From contig CAWHZZ010000003.1 of the NCBI GenBank assembly GCA_963833965.1, positions 496,001-560,000 on the forward strand: a stretch of 64,000 nucleotides of DNA, read 5' to 3'. The DNA comes from CAJCIW01 sp963833965 (GTDB taxonomy: Bacteria > Chlamydiota > Chlamydiia > Chlamydiales > Rhabdochlamydiaceae). A program made the position numbers and the translations under genes. Shown here piece by piece: positions 8,442-17,482 of this stretch (position 1 is its first letter; each line of letters begins with the position of its first letter). Under the pieces are notes generated by a model. That model saw only the letters and a program-made list of their open reading frames with translations. It had not been told where the DNA came from and made no database searches.

Positions 8442-9533
8442 CTAAAAACGGGGAGTAATTTCCACGTCGGCGCCAACTGTCATGGTAAAATTATCACCTG
8501 TTGACCAGATCTTACGGCCCTCAGCTCCATGAATCACTGGCTTGAATGGAATTGCAAAACTTGGCAGCGGAAAAGGTCCCCCCCAAATGTTTCGCTGATT
8601 CCATAATAATACGATTTCCCAGTACCGTTCCGTTTTTCCTTTTTCTGCCTTTACTTCTTTATAACACATAGGAAGTCCTATATCCCAGTTTCCAACATCG
8701 AATTTCCCATTCCCATTCAGCACAAAAGAGAAAGTTAAAAAACGATTCAAGTCTTCACCGTGTAAAAAGAGATTATTGCCATATCCAATATCGCATTTAA
8801 CTTTAATCGTGGTTAGTCCCGTTACATCTACAACATCTTTTGGATCAGTTGAGATGAGCCATCTTGCAAAATCCGGTTGAGCTAATTCAGCACAAGTCGA
8901 AAATGTAGCTGGAATATCCCAATCTCGTTCGGGCACAAAGGGAAGGAGACGCTGTCCCATGCGAATATTGCCATGTTTGGAGGCGACAGCAAATGCAGCT
9001 CGACGATCGTCTTTTTCATTTTGTGAAAGTTGATCTAATAGGGCTGATCTTTCTTTAAAAGGATTTTTATCACTTGGAACCCTAGAAAAATTAAATGTCC
9101 GATTACAAATTGATGGAAGGTTTCGTAGCCAGATAACATCGCATTTTGTTTGTTCTTTGTCTTGTAGCCACTTAACAAGTGGAAGATCTGCATCTTTGGT
9201 CATTTCGCAGCATTCTTTACAAATTAGTGCCGCATTTAACAATTCTGGTATATACCGGTTCCACTGGAAAGTTATGAAAATTTCTGCTTCAGCATCTTCA
9301 CTTACAGCCGTGGCAAGCCACGGTCTTTTCGTTCATTTCCATCGACCATGTGCTGGCACATGGCCTGCTTCAACGAACGAAAAATTGAAGCGCTGAAATT
9401 GAAATTCTCTATAACTTTCCAGTGTCGCCAGTATAGACAAACGTTTTAAAACCTCGATCTTCAGTTCTCTTGGAAGTGCTTGAAAAGCATTCGGGTATTC
9501 CATACTGCTAGTGACTTTCGAGAGGGTCGCCAT
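8442..9533 (-). pseudogene. F-box-like protein gene interrupted by an in-frame stop
   Basis: From ATG 9533 (GAGGATA about eight bases upstream) the frame encodes MATLSKVTSSM and an F-box-like segment (FQALPRELKIEVLKRLSI, residues about 17-35). It then meets TGA at 9335-9333, and continues in the same frame from 9332 to a stop at 8442. The downstream 266 residues (from a TTG at 9242, no ribosome binding site) contain cysteines, tryptophans and a beta-rich C-terminal part (TIKVKCDIGYGNNLF, WEIVLLWNQRNIWGG). F-box motifs recruit host SCF ubiquitin ligases and occur in chlamydial and Legionella effectors. The stop sits inside a cluster of short inverted repeats (9308-9384) that looks inserted. 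Either the gene is dead, or two proteins are made. Confidence 0.55.
9308..9384. repeat. Cluster of short inverted repeats inside the F-box-like gene
   Basis: Three nested or adjacent palindromes are present: CCGTGG-caag-CCACGG (9308-9323), a perfect 18-base palindrome CCATGTGCTGGCACATGG (9346-9363), and a 9-bp inverted repeat TTTTCGTTC/GAACGAAAA (9326-9334 and 9376-9384). The in-frame stop of the surrounding gene lies within the last of these. A small inserted element is inferred. Confidence 0.5.
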
Positions 9534-9737
9534 AATTTTATCCTCAACTTTTGTGTTTAATATTTTTTTGATTTGATGAGTGTCATCGTTTGTTTCAATA
9601 AATGATATCAAATTAATCGAATAAGCTGTTGAAATGCTGTGCTGTCCGTTTTTAATATTTGTGCCATTTTTAATCCTTGTGATGTAAGTTGATTTTTACA
9701 ATATTGACCAATATGGATAGTATGCTATGAAAATGCC

Positions 9738-10136
9738 TTAAGCAAAAAATCGATGTTTTACTAATGCAGCAATCATGCAAGGTATTCTGATCGGAAGCAG
9801 AAGAAAATTCAAAGCTGCAAAGGGTAACACAAATGGCAATGACAAAAGACCAATTACAACAATTAGTCCATCTCTGGCTGAAAGCATTGCAAAAATTTTT
9901 TCTATTTCTACCCCGAAAAAGAACTCGGAAAGACTTTGAGGAACTCTAAATAGGCATTGGGCTATTGATTTAAACCAAGTGCCAATACTAATTTTTTCTT
10001 GGGTTGAGTCAGTTTTTGTGTTTTGCCTTAATGAAGAAGGTATTGAACTTAATCCGTTAGACGCTCTAACGGGTTGGCATTCTGAAGGAGATTGCACAGG
10101 CCTGACATTTTGTCTTCCGACGGGATCTACTGACAT
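9738..10136 (-). CDS. Hypothetical membrane protein
   Basis: A 132-residue protein with a polar, proline- and serine-rich N-terminal half (residues 1-50) and a hydrophobic C-terminal half. Two membrane segments are likely at about 88-105 (GLIVVIGLLSLPFVLPFAA) and 106-125 (LNFLLLPIRIPCMIAALV). The LPIRI motif is shared with the protein at 4949-5632. AAGGA lies about six bases before the ATG. Similar small two-helix proteins in chlamydiae are often inclusion-membrane candidates. This one is unrecognised, and that role is only inferred from its shape. Confidence 0.65.
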   Translation of the reverse strand: MSVDPVGRQNVRPVQSPSECQPVRASNGLSSIPSSLRQNTKTDSTQEKISIGTWFKSIAQCLFRVPQSLSEFFFGVEIEKIFAMLSARDGLIVVIGLLSLPFVLPFAALNFLLLPIRIPCMIAALVKHRFFA

Positions 10137-10167
10137 AAATTCCTTCTTGTGCTTTGGTGGAATAGCG

Positions 10168-10242
10168 GTGGTTCAAGTCCGAACGAAAGCCAAATCCCTG
10201 GCTTTCTCTGCCACTACAGCTCCATGGATTTCCATGGAGCTT
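10168..10242. repeat. Inverted partial copy of a tRNA T-arm and palindromes downstream of the tRNA pair
   Basis: The plus strand reads tggttcaagtccga near 10169. This is an exact 14-base inverted copy of the T-arm of the tRNA at 10243-10316. Between them lie a small stem (AAGCCA...TGGCTT) and a perfect palindrome AGCTCCATGGA-tt-TCCATGGAGCT (10219-10242) directly after the tRNA 3' end. The palindrome may end tRNA transcription or aid 3' processing. Confidence 0.5.
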
Positions 10243-10316
<74 letters not shown>

Positions 10317-10326
10317 GTGAGAAAAA

Positions 10327-10399
10327 TAGCGGGGGAAGGATTCGAACCTCCGGCCTTTGGGTTATGAGCCCAACGAGCTAACCACTGCTCCACCCCGCG
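10327..10399 (-). tRNA. Initiator tRNA-fMet (CAU)
   Basis: A 73-nt cloverleaf on the minus strand starting CGCGGGGTGGAGCAG. The anticodon stem has the initiator-specific three G:C pairs (TTGGG-CTCATAA-CCCAA). Position 1 is C and position 72 is T, so the first pair is mismatched as required for formylation. The usual bacterial mismatch is C1 with A72, so T72 is a small departure. The T-arm is GGAGG-TTCGAAT-CCTTC. CCA is not encoded. Confidence 0.92.
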
Positions 10400-10467
10400 A
10401 TAGCCATTGAAAACGAAAGCAGGAGTTTATGTCAGAGGCGATTTAAGCTCAATGCTTTTTAAAATTT

Positions 10468-11736
10468 TTAAGAAAAAAGATGGAAATAGGTGCGTATCGT
10501 CGAGCCTTGGACGGCCTTAGCAAGGTGCCCGCAGGCATCGGCGTATTGGCGGTGAAGGGCTGAATTTTCTAAAAATTCTGTCAACGTTTGGGCGAGCTGT
10601 GCCATGTCGACCTGGCTACCGGCTTTTGCATCGAGGACAATCTCTTTTAAATCGGGCTGGCTGTGCATATGCGGGCCGAAAATCACAGGTACGCCGAAGA
10701 CGATAGGCTCAAAAATATTATGGCCGCCGACCTTTGAGGTGTAGCTTCCGGCTACGATGGCGATTTCGGCAAGCTGATAGCATTGGTTAAGCTTTCCCAT
10801 GGCGTCGACGAGGATGAGGCGGACATCTTTATTCTCCATTTTGGAAAACCGGCTGAAATTTATGGCTTTCTCTTGAATGAGATGAGCAACCTCGTTGAAC
10901 CGTTCGGGATGGCGCGGGACGAGAAGGACTTTTAGGTTAGGGATTTTTTTCCAAACGGCTTGCAGAATGGAAAGGATCTGCTCTTCCTCAGGCGCATGTG
11001 TGGAACCCACTACAAGGACGCGGTCTTTTGCAGAAAGCTGCAGGGAGTGTTTAAAGGCCTCCCGCTCCCCTTCCGGCATTTGTTTCATTGGGGAATCAAG
11101 CTTGAGATTTCCTGTGACGAAGATTTTATTGGGATCGACGTCCATCGAAAGAAAGCGGGGGCGGTACCGTTCGCTTTGAAGACAGAGAAGATCGAAGTTG
11201 GCAAAGAGTCTGCGCGTAAAAAAGCGGAAAGCGCGGAACCGGCGGCAAGACCGCTCAGAGACTTTTCCGTTGATGAGCGCGATTTTGGCGCCGTGTTCTT
11301 TGGCTATTGTCAGGAAATGGTACCAAAAATCGCTTTCACAGAGGATAAGCTTTGAGGGTTGGATGCCCTTGATGAGCCGGCGAACAACCCAAGAAAAGTC
11401 TAAAGGAAGGAAGAAAATGGCATCGGCCTCAGCCATGCTGCGTTTTGCTTCTTCTTGACCTGTTTCGGTCGTCGTCGATATCACCACGGCAGCATGTGGA
11501 AAGTTTTGTTTGATTTGGCGAAAAAGTGGGATGACAGCGCGGGTCTCCCCCATCGAGACGGTGTGGATCCAGATCACCTCTTGATCTTTTTTGGGGGTGA
11601 AAGCAGGGAGTGAGATCCCGAGCCTTGCCTTGAAGCTCCCACGGTACTTTCCGCGCGTCCAGCACTGCCAAAGCAACCTGGGCAGCGAGGCGATGGCGAG
11701 TAGAAGTAGGATGAAGTTATAGAGAAAACTAAACAT
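10468..11736 (-). CDS. waaA: 3-deoxy-D-manno-octulosonic acid (Kdo) transferase
   Basis: A 422-residue GT30 enzyme that adds Kdo from CMP-Kdo to lipid A precursors at the inner face of the inner membrane. In chlamydiae it is multifunctional and builds the genus-typical Kdo oligosaccharide. An N-terminal membrane anchor covers residues 1-23 (FLYNFILLLLAIASLPRLLW). The catalytic Glu64 lies in the SMGETRA motif. Other family blocks are STTTETGQEEA, LILCESDFWYH, INGKVSERSCRRF, FVTGNLKLD, GSTHAPEEEQIL, VPRHPERF, IVAGSYTSKVGGHN and FEP-VFG-PVIFGPHMH. Length is normal. The ATG lies inside the end of leuS (8-base overlap), so translation is probably coupled. Confidence 0.95.
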   Translation of the reverse strand: MFSFLYNFILLLLAIASLPRLLWQCWTRGKYRGSFKARLGISLPAFTPKKDQEVIWIHTVSMGETRAVIPLFRQIKQNFPHAAVVISTTTETGQEEAKRSMAEADAIFFLPLDFSWVVRRLIKGIQPSKLILCESDFWYHFLTIAKEHGAKIALINGKVSERSCRRFRAFRFFTRRLFANFDLLCLQSERYRPRFLSMDVDPNKIFVTGNLKLDSPMKQMPEGEREAFKHSLQLSAKDRVLVVGSTHAPEEEQILSILQAVWKKIPNLKVLLVPRHPERFNEVAHLIQEKAINFSRFSKMENKDVRLILVDAMGKLNQCYQLAEIAIVAGSYTSKVGGHNIFEPIVFGVPVIFGPHMHSQPDLKEIVLDAKAGSQVDMAQLAQTLTEFLENSALHRQYADACGHLAKAVQGSTIRTYFHLFS

Positions 11737-14308
11737 CGCAAACTAGGTTGATCAATTTGTTGGGGACGAAAACGACCTTCGAAATAGGCCCGATGAGGTG
11801 CTTGGCGATGTTGGGTTGGCTCTTAATGAAAGAAAGCAGCTCCTCTTCCCCTGTGTCTTTGGGGAGCATCCACTTGCCTCGCACTTTGCCGTTTACCTGA
11901 ACGACGTATAAAATGGTCGCATCGACGAGATAGTCGGAATCGTATGATGGAAAGGGAGTGTAGGTCAAGCTTTCTTTGCCGCCGAGAATCTCCCAGGCCT
12001 CTTCTGCAACGTGCGGGGCGAACGGATAAAGGACTTGCGTGAGCATGCGCAGCACGGTTTTGGGATATTTCGGCAGTTGGGAGAACGCATTAATGAATTC
12101 CATCATCTTGGCGATCGCGGTATTAAACTGCATCGTGTCGATATCTTTTTCGGCATAGCAAACGAGGCGGTGGCCGAGTTTGAGGGCCTCTTCCGTTTCC
12201 TCGTCACACACCTTTTCCGACATAACGAGATCATAAAAGCGATTCAAGAATCGACGGCAGCCGCTGACGGCATCGGTATTCCACACTTTTTCTTTATCGA
12301 AGGGGCCCATGAACATCTCGTAGAGCCTTAAAGAATCCGCTCCGTAGTCTTCGATCATGTCGTCAGGGGTGACGCCGTTGAGCTTCGACTTCGACATTTT
12401 TTCAATCTGACTCTGCAATTTTTCATGAGTGCCGATCTGGAAATACTCGCCATTTTTTTCTTGCACTTCTTCCGGCGGCACATAGCCTCCGTTCGGGTGC
12501 TGGTAAGAGCGCGCGACGAGAAGCCCTTGGTTGCGCAGGGTTTGGAATGGCTCTATCGTGCTGACGTAGCCGCAATCGTAGAGGACCTTATGCCAAAAGC
12601 GCGCATAGAGCAAGTGAAGGACCGCGTGTTCAACGCCGCCGACATAAAGGTCGACCGGCATCCAGTAGCTCTCGATCTCTTTGTCCCAAGCTTCTTTTTC
12701 ATTGTGCGGATCGCAGAATCGCAAATAGTACCAGCAGGAACCTGCCCATTGGGGCATCGTATTGGTCTCGCGCTTTGCGCTTTTGCCTGTTTTTAAATCG
12801 ACGATCTCGACCCAATCTTTCACTTTGGCAAGCGGGCTTTCTCCTGTGGGAGACGGTTTGAAATCGACCAGCTCTGGAGGGCATAGCGGCAGCTCGTCGA
12901 TGTCGAGGGTGCGCTGCGACCCGTCTGCAAAATGCAAAACAGGAAAGGGCTCTCCCCAGTAGCGTTGGCGGGAAAAAAGCCAGTCTCTGAGTTTGTAATT
13001 GACGGTGCGCTCCCCTCTTTGGTTTTTCTCCAACCATTCAACGATGGCTTTTTTCGCCTCTTCCACATTCATTCCATCAAGTGAGCATGTCCCATGAGAG
13101 CTGTTGATGGCCGATCCCCCTTCTGACCAGCATCGCTTTCCAGCGAGCACATCGAGTTTCACGTCTTCTGGCTTCAAATCCGCAGGAATTTGATCGGGAT
13201 GAGCAGAGACGTCGGGAGAGATCACAGGGAGGATTTCCAATCCGTATTTTTTGGCGAATTCAAAATCCCGCTCATCGTGTGCAGGAACTCCCATCACAGC
13301 GCCCGTTCCGTATCCCATCAGAACATAATCGGCGAGCCAAATGGGAACCGGCTTGCCACTCACAGGATTGATTGCATAAGCGCCAGTCCAAACGCCTGTC
13401 TTCTCTTTGGCGAGATCTGTGCGTTCTAAATCGCTCTTAGCGGCGGTCTGTTTCCGGTATTTGTCGACATTCCCTTTATGCTTTTGCGAGGTGATCTCAT
13501 CGACAAGCGGATGTTCTGGAGAAAGGACCAAAAATGTCGTGCCAAAAAGTGTATGGTGGCAAGTCGTGAAGACGGTGATCTTCTTTTTGGTCATTTCTTC
13601 AAGAAAATCGATTTTGGCGCCTTCGCTTCGGCCAATCCAGTTGATTTGCAGCTTCTTCAGATAATCGGGCCAATCGATCAAATCCAGGTCTTGCAGCAAT
13701 CGGTCGGCGTACGCTGTAATTTTCAAGATCCACTGGCGCAGCGGCCGCCGTTCGACGGGATAGCCGCCTTCTTTGGACCTGCCGTTTTCCACCTCTTCGT
13801 TTGCGAGGACGGTGCCCAATGCGGGGCAAAAATTGACGAGCATTTCAGCCTCATAGGCCATCCCCTTCTCATACAATTTGGTGAAAATCCATTGGGTCCA
13901 TTTGTAGTATTTGGGATCGCTTGTCGCAATCTCTCGGCTCCAATCGTAGCTAAACCCCAGCGATTTGAGCTGGCGGCGGTATGTGCTGATGTTCTTATCG
14001 GTGGTCACCGCGGGATGCGTGCCCGTTCGAATCGCATACTGTTCGGCGGGCAGTCCGAAACTGTCCCATCCCATTGGATGCAAGACGTTGAACCCTTTCT
14101 GCCGTTTGTAGCGCGCCATGATGTCTGTCGCCGTGTAGCCGGTGACGTGGCCAACATGAAGCCCGGCTCCCGAGGGATAAGGGAACATGTCGAGGATGTA
14201 ATATTTTGGCTTCGAGCGGTTGGGGATGGCTTTAAACAATTCGCGGTCTTCCCAAATGCTTTGCCATTTCTGTTCAATGCGCTGATGGTCGTATTTCGGC
14301 TTTTCCAT
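11729..14308 (-). CDS. leuS: Leucyl-tRNA synthetase
   Basis: An 859-residue class Ia synthetase charging tRNA-Leu. The HIGH-type motif is HVGHVTGY (about residue 52) after YPSGAG. The editing (CP1) domain contains TTCHHTLFGTTF and GTGAVMGVPAHDERD. The WCWT-like zinc region is replaced by QWAGSCWYYLRF. KMSKSKLNG lies near residue 640. The C-terminal part has the YVVQVNGKVRGK tail typical of bacterial LeuRS. Length is normal for the family. waaA starts eight bases before the stop, the usual chlamydial arrangement. The long antisense frames across this gene are composition shadows. Confidence 0.97.
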   Translation of the reverse strand: MEKPKYDHQRIEQKWQSIWEDRELFKAIPNRSKPKYYILDMFPYPSGAGLHVGHVTGYTATDIMARYKRQKGFNVLHPMGWDSFGLPAEQYAIRTGTHPAVTTDKNISTYRRQLKSLGFSYDWSREIATSDPKYYKWTQWIFTKLYEKGMAYEAEMLVNFCPALGTVLANEEVENGRSKEGGYPVERRPLRQWILKITAYADRLLQDLDLIDWPDYLKKLQINWIGRSEGAKIDFLEEMTKKKITVFTTCHHTLFGTTFLVLSPEHPLVDEITSQKHKGNVDKYRKQTAAKSDLERTDLAKEKTGVWTGAYAINPVSGKPVPIWLADYVLMGYGTGAVMGVPAHDERDFEFAKKYGLEILPVISPDVSAHPDQIPADLKPEDVKLDVLAGKRCWSEGGSAINSSHGTCSLDGMNVEEAKKAIVEWLEKNQRGERTVNYKLRDWLFSRQRYWGEPFPVLHFADGSQRTLDIDELPLCPPELVDFKPSPTGESPLAKVKDWVEIVDLKTGKSAKRETNTMPQWAGSCWYYLRFCDPHNEKEAWDKEIESYWMPVDLYVGGVEHAVLHLLYARFWHKVLYDCGYVSTIEPFQTLRNQGLLVARSYQHPNGGYVPPEEVQEKNGEYFQIGTHEKLQSQIEKMSKSKLNGVTPDDMIEDYGADSLRLYEMFMGPFDKEKVWNTDAVSGCRRFLNRFYDLVMSEKVCDEETEEALKLGHRLVCYAEKDIDTMQFNTAIAKMMEFINAFSQLPKYPKTVLRMLTQVLYPFAPHVAEEAWEILGGKESLTYTPFPSYDSDYLVDATILYVVQVNGKVRGKWMLPKDTGEEELLSFIKSQPNIAKHLIGPISKVVFVPNKLINLVCDV

Positions 14309-14355
14309 AGTCAGGAAATTCTACCGTATTAGGGTTTGCTTTGTCCAGAAAAGCA

Positions 14356-15159
14356 TTAAAGAACTTGATAAAAACGGATAGAGGGTACTCTAAAGTTGTC
14401 GTTCACTTCTTTTAGCAACTCATGAAGTTTTTTTGGGGAATGACTTGAATTGAGTTGGAATGTTCCATGATTTGGATCGTAGACAAATTGTCCATCGATT
14501 TGGTTGAAAAAGGCTAGGGAATGTCCGTCCCTTTCCTCTTTGATATTATTTTCATAAGCTAAAGTCCTCACAACGAAGGCGCCATGAGGAAGATTCTTGA
14601 TGGTTTTTAAAATTTTACTATAGGAGTCATGATCATCAATTTGGATCTCTTCCGAACAATATCCAACTCGGCGCTGAAACAACTTGAGCATAGCAGCGAT
14701 CTTGTCGCGTTTGAAATCCGGAGAGGTTTCTTGAGGATGTTTAGAAATCGTATTGAACGCCGCTTGACGAATTTTAAACTCTTGCGAAGAAGCTGTGTAT
14801 CGAGGGGCGATTTTTCGAAGGACATGATAAGAACTGTTGTGCCCAGTTTTACGTTTTAGAAATTGATCGATATTGTCGAAAGTCATCGCCGAACAAGTGC
14901 CGCCCCTGATGACAGGCGCGATCGTTCTCTTATTAAAAAAAACTCCTTGAATATGTTGACCATTGAGCTGCTCACAGATTTGCTGGGCACGATTGGCTTC
15001 GATCGGACCGTTGCAGTCCAACTGGCTTCCTTCGTGAATAAAGACACGGTCTTGAAAAAGTAGAAAAATACGAGAAAGCACTAAATCAAACATTTCGTAA
15101 AATTGCTTTACGCGCTTGTGACAGAAGCTTTCTAAAGAAACATTTTTTACGATTCCCAT
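14356..15159 (-). CDS. Putative YopT-type (peptidase C58-like) cysteine protease, candidate effector
   Basis: A 267-residue protein with an apparent Cys-His-Asp triad. Cys89 lies in RGGTCSAMTF, His213 in DGHSLAFF, and Asp228 in FVYDPNHGTFQL. The last block closely resembles the YopT/AvrPphB pattern (GHA..., then FDPNxGxF). The spacing Cys-His 124 and His-Asp 15 is near the 119 and 16 of YopT. Family members are injected cysteine proteases that cleave prenylated Rho GTPases or host kinases. Overall similarity outside the triad is not evident by eye, so the call rests on motif and spacing. It has no signal peptide, as expected for a type III substrate. The ATG lacks a ribosome binding site, and a promoter-like TATAAT lies ten bases upstream, so the mRNA may be leaderless. 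Divergent from the gene at 15385. Confidence 0.6.
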   Translation of the reverse strand: MGIVKNVSLESFCHKRVKQFYEMFDLVLSRIFLLFQDRVFIHEGSQLDCNGPIEANRAQQICEQLNGQHIQGVFFNKRTIAPVIRGGTCSAMTFDNIDQFLKRKTGHNSSYHVLRKIAPRYTASSQEFKIRQAAFNTISKHPQETSPDFKRDKIAAMLKLFQRRVGYCSEEIQIDDHDSYSKILKTIKNLPHGAFVVRTLAYENNIKEERDGHSLAFFNQIDGQFVYDPNHGTFQLNSSHSPKKLHELLKEVNDNFRVPSIRFYQVL

Positions 15160-15168
15160 GTTTATAAC

Positions 15169-15195
15169 ATTATAAAGAGTTTAAATTAAAAACAA
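15169..15195 (-). promoter_or_regulatory. Candidate promoter of the C58-like gene
   Basis: On the minus strand TTGTTT (15195-15190) and TATAAT (15174-15169) are 15 bases apart. The ATG at 15159 lies ten bases past the -10 box, leaving almost no 5' leader. This is a pattern match only. Confidence 0.35.
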
Positions 15196-15384
15196 AGGCA
15201 TAATTTAGATACAATAAAAAATTAGATTGATTTTGTTTTATCTTCTTTTTTGCTACAATACCTGATGTACACTCTTGATTTAAAACAAAAATATCAGTTT
15301 AAAAATACTTGCTTGTCACAAATCGGGATCAAGGGTATTCTTGCCGGTTGATCGCGAGGAATTTTTGCACTTTTAAGGCGGGCC

Positions 15385-16821
15385 ATGGCAGAGCTGAACA
15401 CTCTTCGGAAGAATAAAATCACTTTGGAAGATTATGACTATAAGCAAGATATTGAAAATCGCTTGCTGATGGCTCAATTCACTTCCAAAGACCTTCAAGT
15501 TTTGGAAGAAATTCTTTACAGCTCAATCAAAATTCCCATACGTAAGCTGGCCAAGAGCGTAGATTTAGAGGAAAAAGATGTCCAAGCGATTTTAAAAAAG
15601 CTGAGCAAAACGGACCTATTTACTTTCGAAGATGACAGCATTGTCGTCGATAAGGAGATGCGGAAATATTTTGAGGCCCAGATTCAAAAATTTGATCCGG
15701 ATTTCAAACCAGGCATGGACTTTTTGCAAAGCATCTTGCGCAAAGTTCCGATCCACGTTCTCCCTATTTGGTACTCTATTCCGCGGACATCGAACAATAT
15801 TTTTGACTCCCTCGTGGAAAAATATCTTCTCACTCCTCAGATTTTCCAACGTTATCTGATGGAGCTTCATTTCAACGATCCTGTTCTTTCGGAGATCGTG
15901 CAGGAGGTCTATAAATCTTCCGACTTAAAGGTTTATGCGACGGATTTGATGCAAAAGCATGAGATTTCCAAGGAGCGATTCGAAGAGTGTTTGCTGCAGC
16001 TTGAGTTTCATTTCGTCTGCACGCTGGGCTACGAGAAGGTCGGTGACGAGTGGGCTGAAATTGTGACTCCTCTTCACGAATGGCGCGAATACTCCTCCTT
16101 TTTAAAATGCACCGAGGTCTCGCCCATTGCCTCCATCAATAAAATTCATCGGGCGCGTCCGCAGGATTTTTCCTTTGTTCAGGACTTAAGTCAAATCTTG
16201 AGCTTTGCAAAAAAGCAGCCTTTTGCCGTTGCTGCCGATCACGAGAAGAAAATGTTGCCGCCGAAAGCTGTTTTGACCTCGCTGGCTGCGAAAATCGAAG
16301 GTTTTGAAGCCGGCGATCCTGCGTTTGCCGCTTACATCGACCGATTGATCTCAAAAGCTCGCCAGTTAAAATTGGCCGACATCGTCGACGATCGCCTCTA
16401 CGCCTTGGAAAGCGCCAACGACTTCCTCGATATGCGCATGGAAAGCCGTGCGATTTTTCTCTATCGGCATCCGCTCAATCGCCTTGTCTCTAAGCAGATT
16501 CCCGCTGAAATCCTCACCGACCGCAACTTGAGAGAGGCGGAAAAGAGCATTGTCCGCGCTATCGATTCTGGCTGGGTATATTTCGACGATTTCATCCACG
16601 GGGTGATCGTTCCGCTCGGCGATCAATCAGTTGTGATGCTCAAACGGCATGGAAAAACCTGGAAATATTCACTACCTACTTATTCAGAAGAAGAACTTGC
16701 CTTGATTAAAGCAACTGTACTAGAGTGGCTGTTTGAAATTGGAGTGACCGCCGTTGGAGCGCACAATGGAAAAGATGTTTTCTGCGTGACATCTTTCGGC
16801 GAGTCTCTCTTCGGTCGATAG
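15385..16821 (+). CDS. Conserved chlamydial protein with winged-helix-like repeats
   Basis: A 478-residue soluble protein with GGCGGG five bases before the ATG. The N-terminal part (about residues 35-90) reads like a helix-turn-helix: LQVLEEILYSS, IRKLAKSVDLEEKDVQAIL, then DLFTFEDDSIVVDKEMR. Similar helical modules recur near 130-215 (VYATDLMQKHEISKERFEECL). The C-terminus ends YSLPTYSEEELALIKATVLEWLFEIG, then a beta hairpin VFCVTSFGESLFGR, like the winged-helix domain seen in XPB-type (PF13625) proteins. It stands upstream of smpB-dnaN-recF in the same direction. The function is unknown; nucleic-acid binding is inferred. Confidence 0.75.
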   Translation: MAELNTLRKNKITLEDYDYKQDIENRLLMAQFTSKDLQVLEEILYSSIKIPIRKLAKSVDLEEKDVQAILKKLSKTDLFTFEDDSIVVDKEMRKYFEAQIQKFDPDFKPGMDFLQSILRKVPIHVLPIWYSIPRTSNNIFDSLVEKYLLTPQIFQRYLMELHFNDPVLSEIVQEVYKSSDLKVYATDLMQKHEISKERFEECLLQLEFHFVCTLGYEKVGDEWAEIVTPLHEWREYSSFLKCTEVSPIASINKIHRARPQDFSFVQDLSQILSFAKKQPFAVAADHEKKMLPPKAVLTSLAAKIEGFEAGDPAFAAYIDRLISKARQLKLADIVDDRLYALESANDFLDMRMESRAIFLYRHPLNRLVSKQIPAEILTDRNLREAEKSIVRAIDSGWVYFDDFIHGVIVPLGDQSVVMLKRHGKTWKYSLPTYSEEELALIKATVLEWLFEIGVTAVGAHNGKDVFCVTSFGESLFGR

Positions 16822-16997
16822 ATAGATACACAGAGGGATTCAAAAATCGGTCAATGGCAATGCCGGCGCTTCAGATTTGCAGCAGGCTAAGCCATTGGCG
16901 AAGCAGGGCTTGTGCAAGCACAAGTCCGATGGAGCCAGCTGCAAAGATGAAGATGCCGGCGAAGCCAGTGACCAGTTTTTGAATCACGAGGTGTACA

Positions 16998-17465
16998 ATG
17001 TCGAAAAAAAATTCCGATACCGAACTCGTTTCCAACCGCCGCGCCCTACACGATTACGAAGTTCTCGACACGTATGAGGCAGGAATCATTTTGACTGGCA
17101 CAGAGATCAAATCCTTGCGCGGACATGGCGGCAGCCTGCAAGACGCCTACATTCTCGTTTCCGTGGGCGGAGATGTGATTTTAAAAAATGCCTCCATCGC
17201 CCCCTATAAATTCGGCGTCACCTTCGGCCACGCCGAAAGGCGCGAGCGCAAGTTGCTGCTCCATAAAAGGGAAATCGCCAAGCTCAAATCTCTGTCGGAA
17301 GAAAAAGGGCTCACACTCATTCCCCTCTCCATGTACCTCAAAGGCGGCTTCGTCAAAGTCAAAGTCGCCGTCGCCCGCGGCAAGCGCAGCTACGACAAGC
17401 GCGCCGCCGTCAAAGAAAAAGAGCACAAAAGAGCGATCGACCGCGCCATGAAAGAACGGCCCTAA
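16998..17465 (+). CDS. smpB: SsrA-binding protein SmpB
   Basis: A 155-residue tmRNA partner for ribosome rescue (trans-translation). Family blocks in order are NRRALHDYEVLDTYEAGI, LTGTEIKSLRGH, DAYILVSVGGDV, NASIAPYKFG, RERKLLLHKREI, LTLIPLSMYLKGGFVKVKVAVARGKR and YDKRAAVKEKE, with a basic C-terminal tail (RAIDRAMKERP) that acts in the decoding centre. Length is normal. GAGG lies seven bases before the ATG. The order smpB-dnaN-recF follows chlamydial gene order. Confidence 0.97.
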   Translation: MSKKNSDTELVSNRRALHDYEVLDTYEAGIILTGTEIKSLRGHGGSLQDAYILVSVGGDVILKNASIAPYKFGVTFGHAERRERKLLLHKREIAKLKSLSEEKGLTLIPLSMYLKGGFVKVKVAVARGKRSYDKRAAVKEKEHKRAIDRAMKERP

Positions 17466-17482
17466 GGGGTTTTGGATAACCG

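Noticed and set aside
13478..14332. Long plus-strand frame (284 codons) antisense to leuS
   Set aside because: A composition shadow of the leuS codons; no motif and no ribosome binding site.
16871..16987. Minus-strand frame of 38 residues with a hydrophobic helix (GFAGIFIFAAGSIGLVLAQ)
   Set aside because: It has only a GTG start, lacks a ribosome binding site, and sits in the smpB promoter region. A real membrane peptide cannot be excluded, but the support is too weak.
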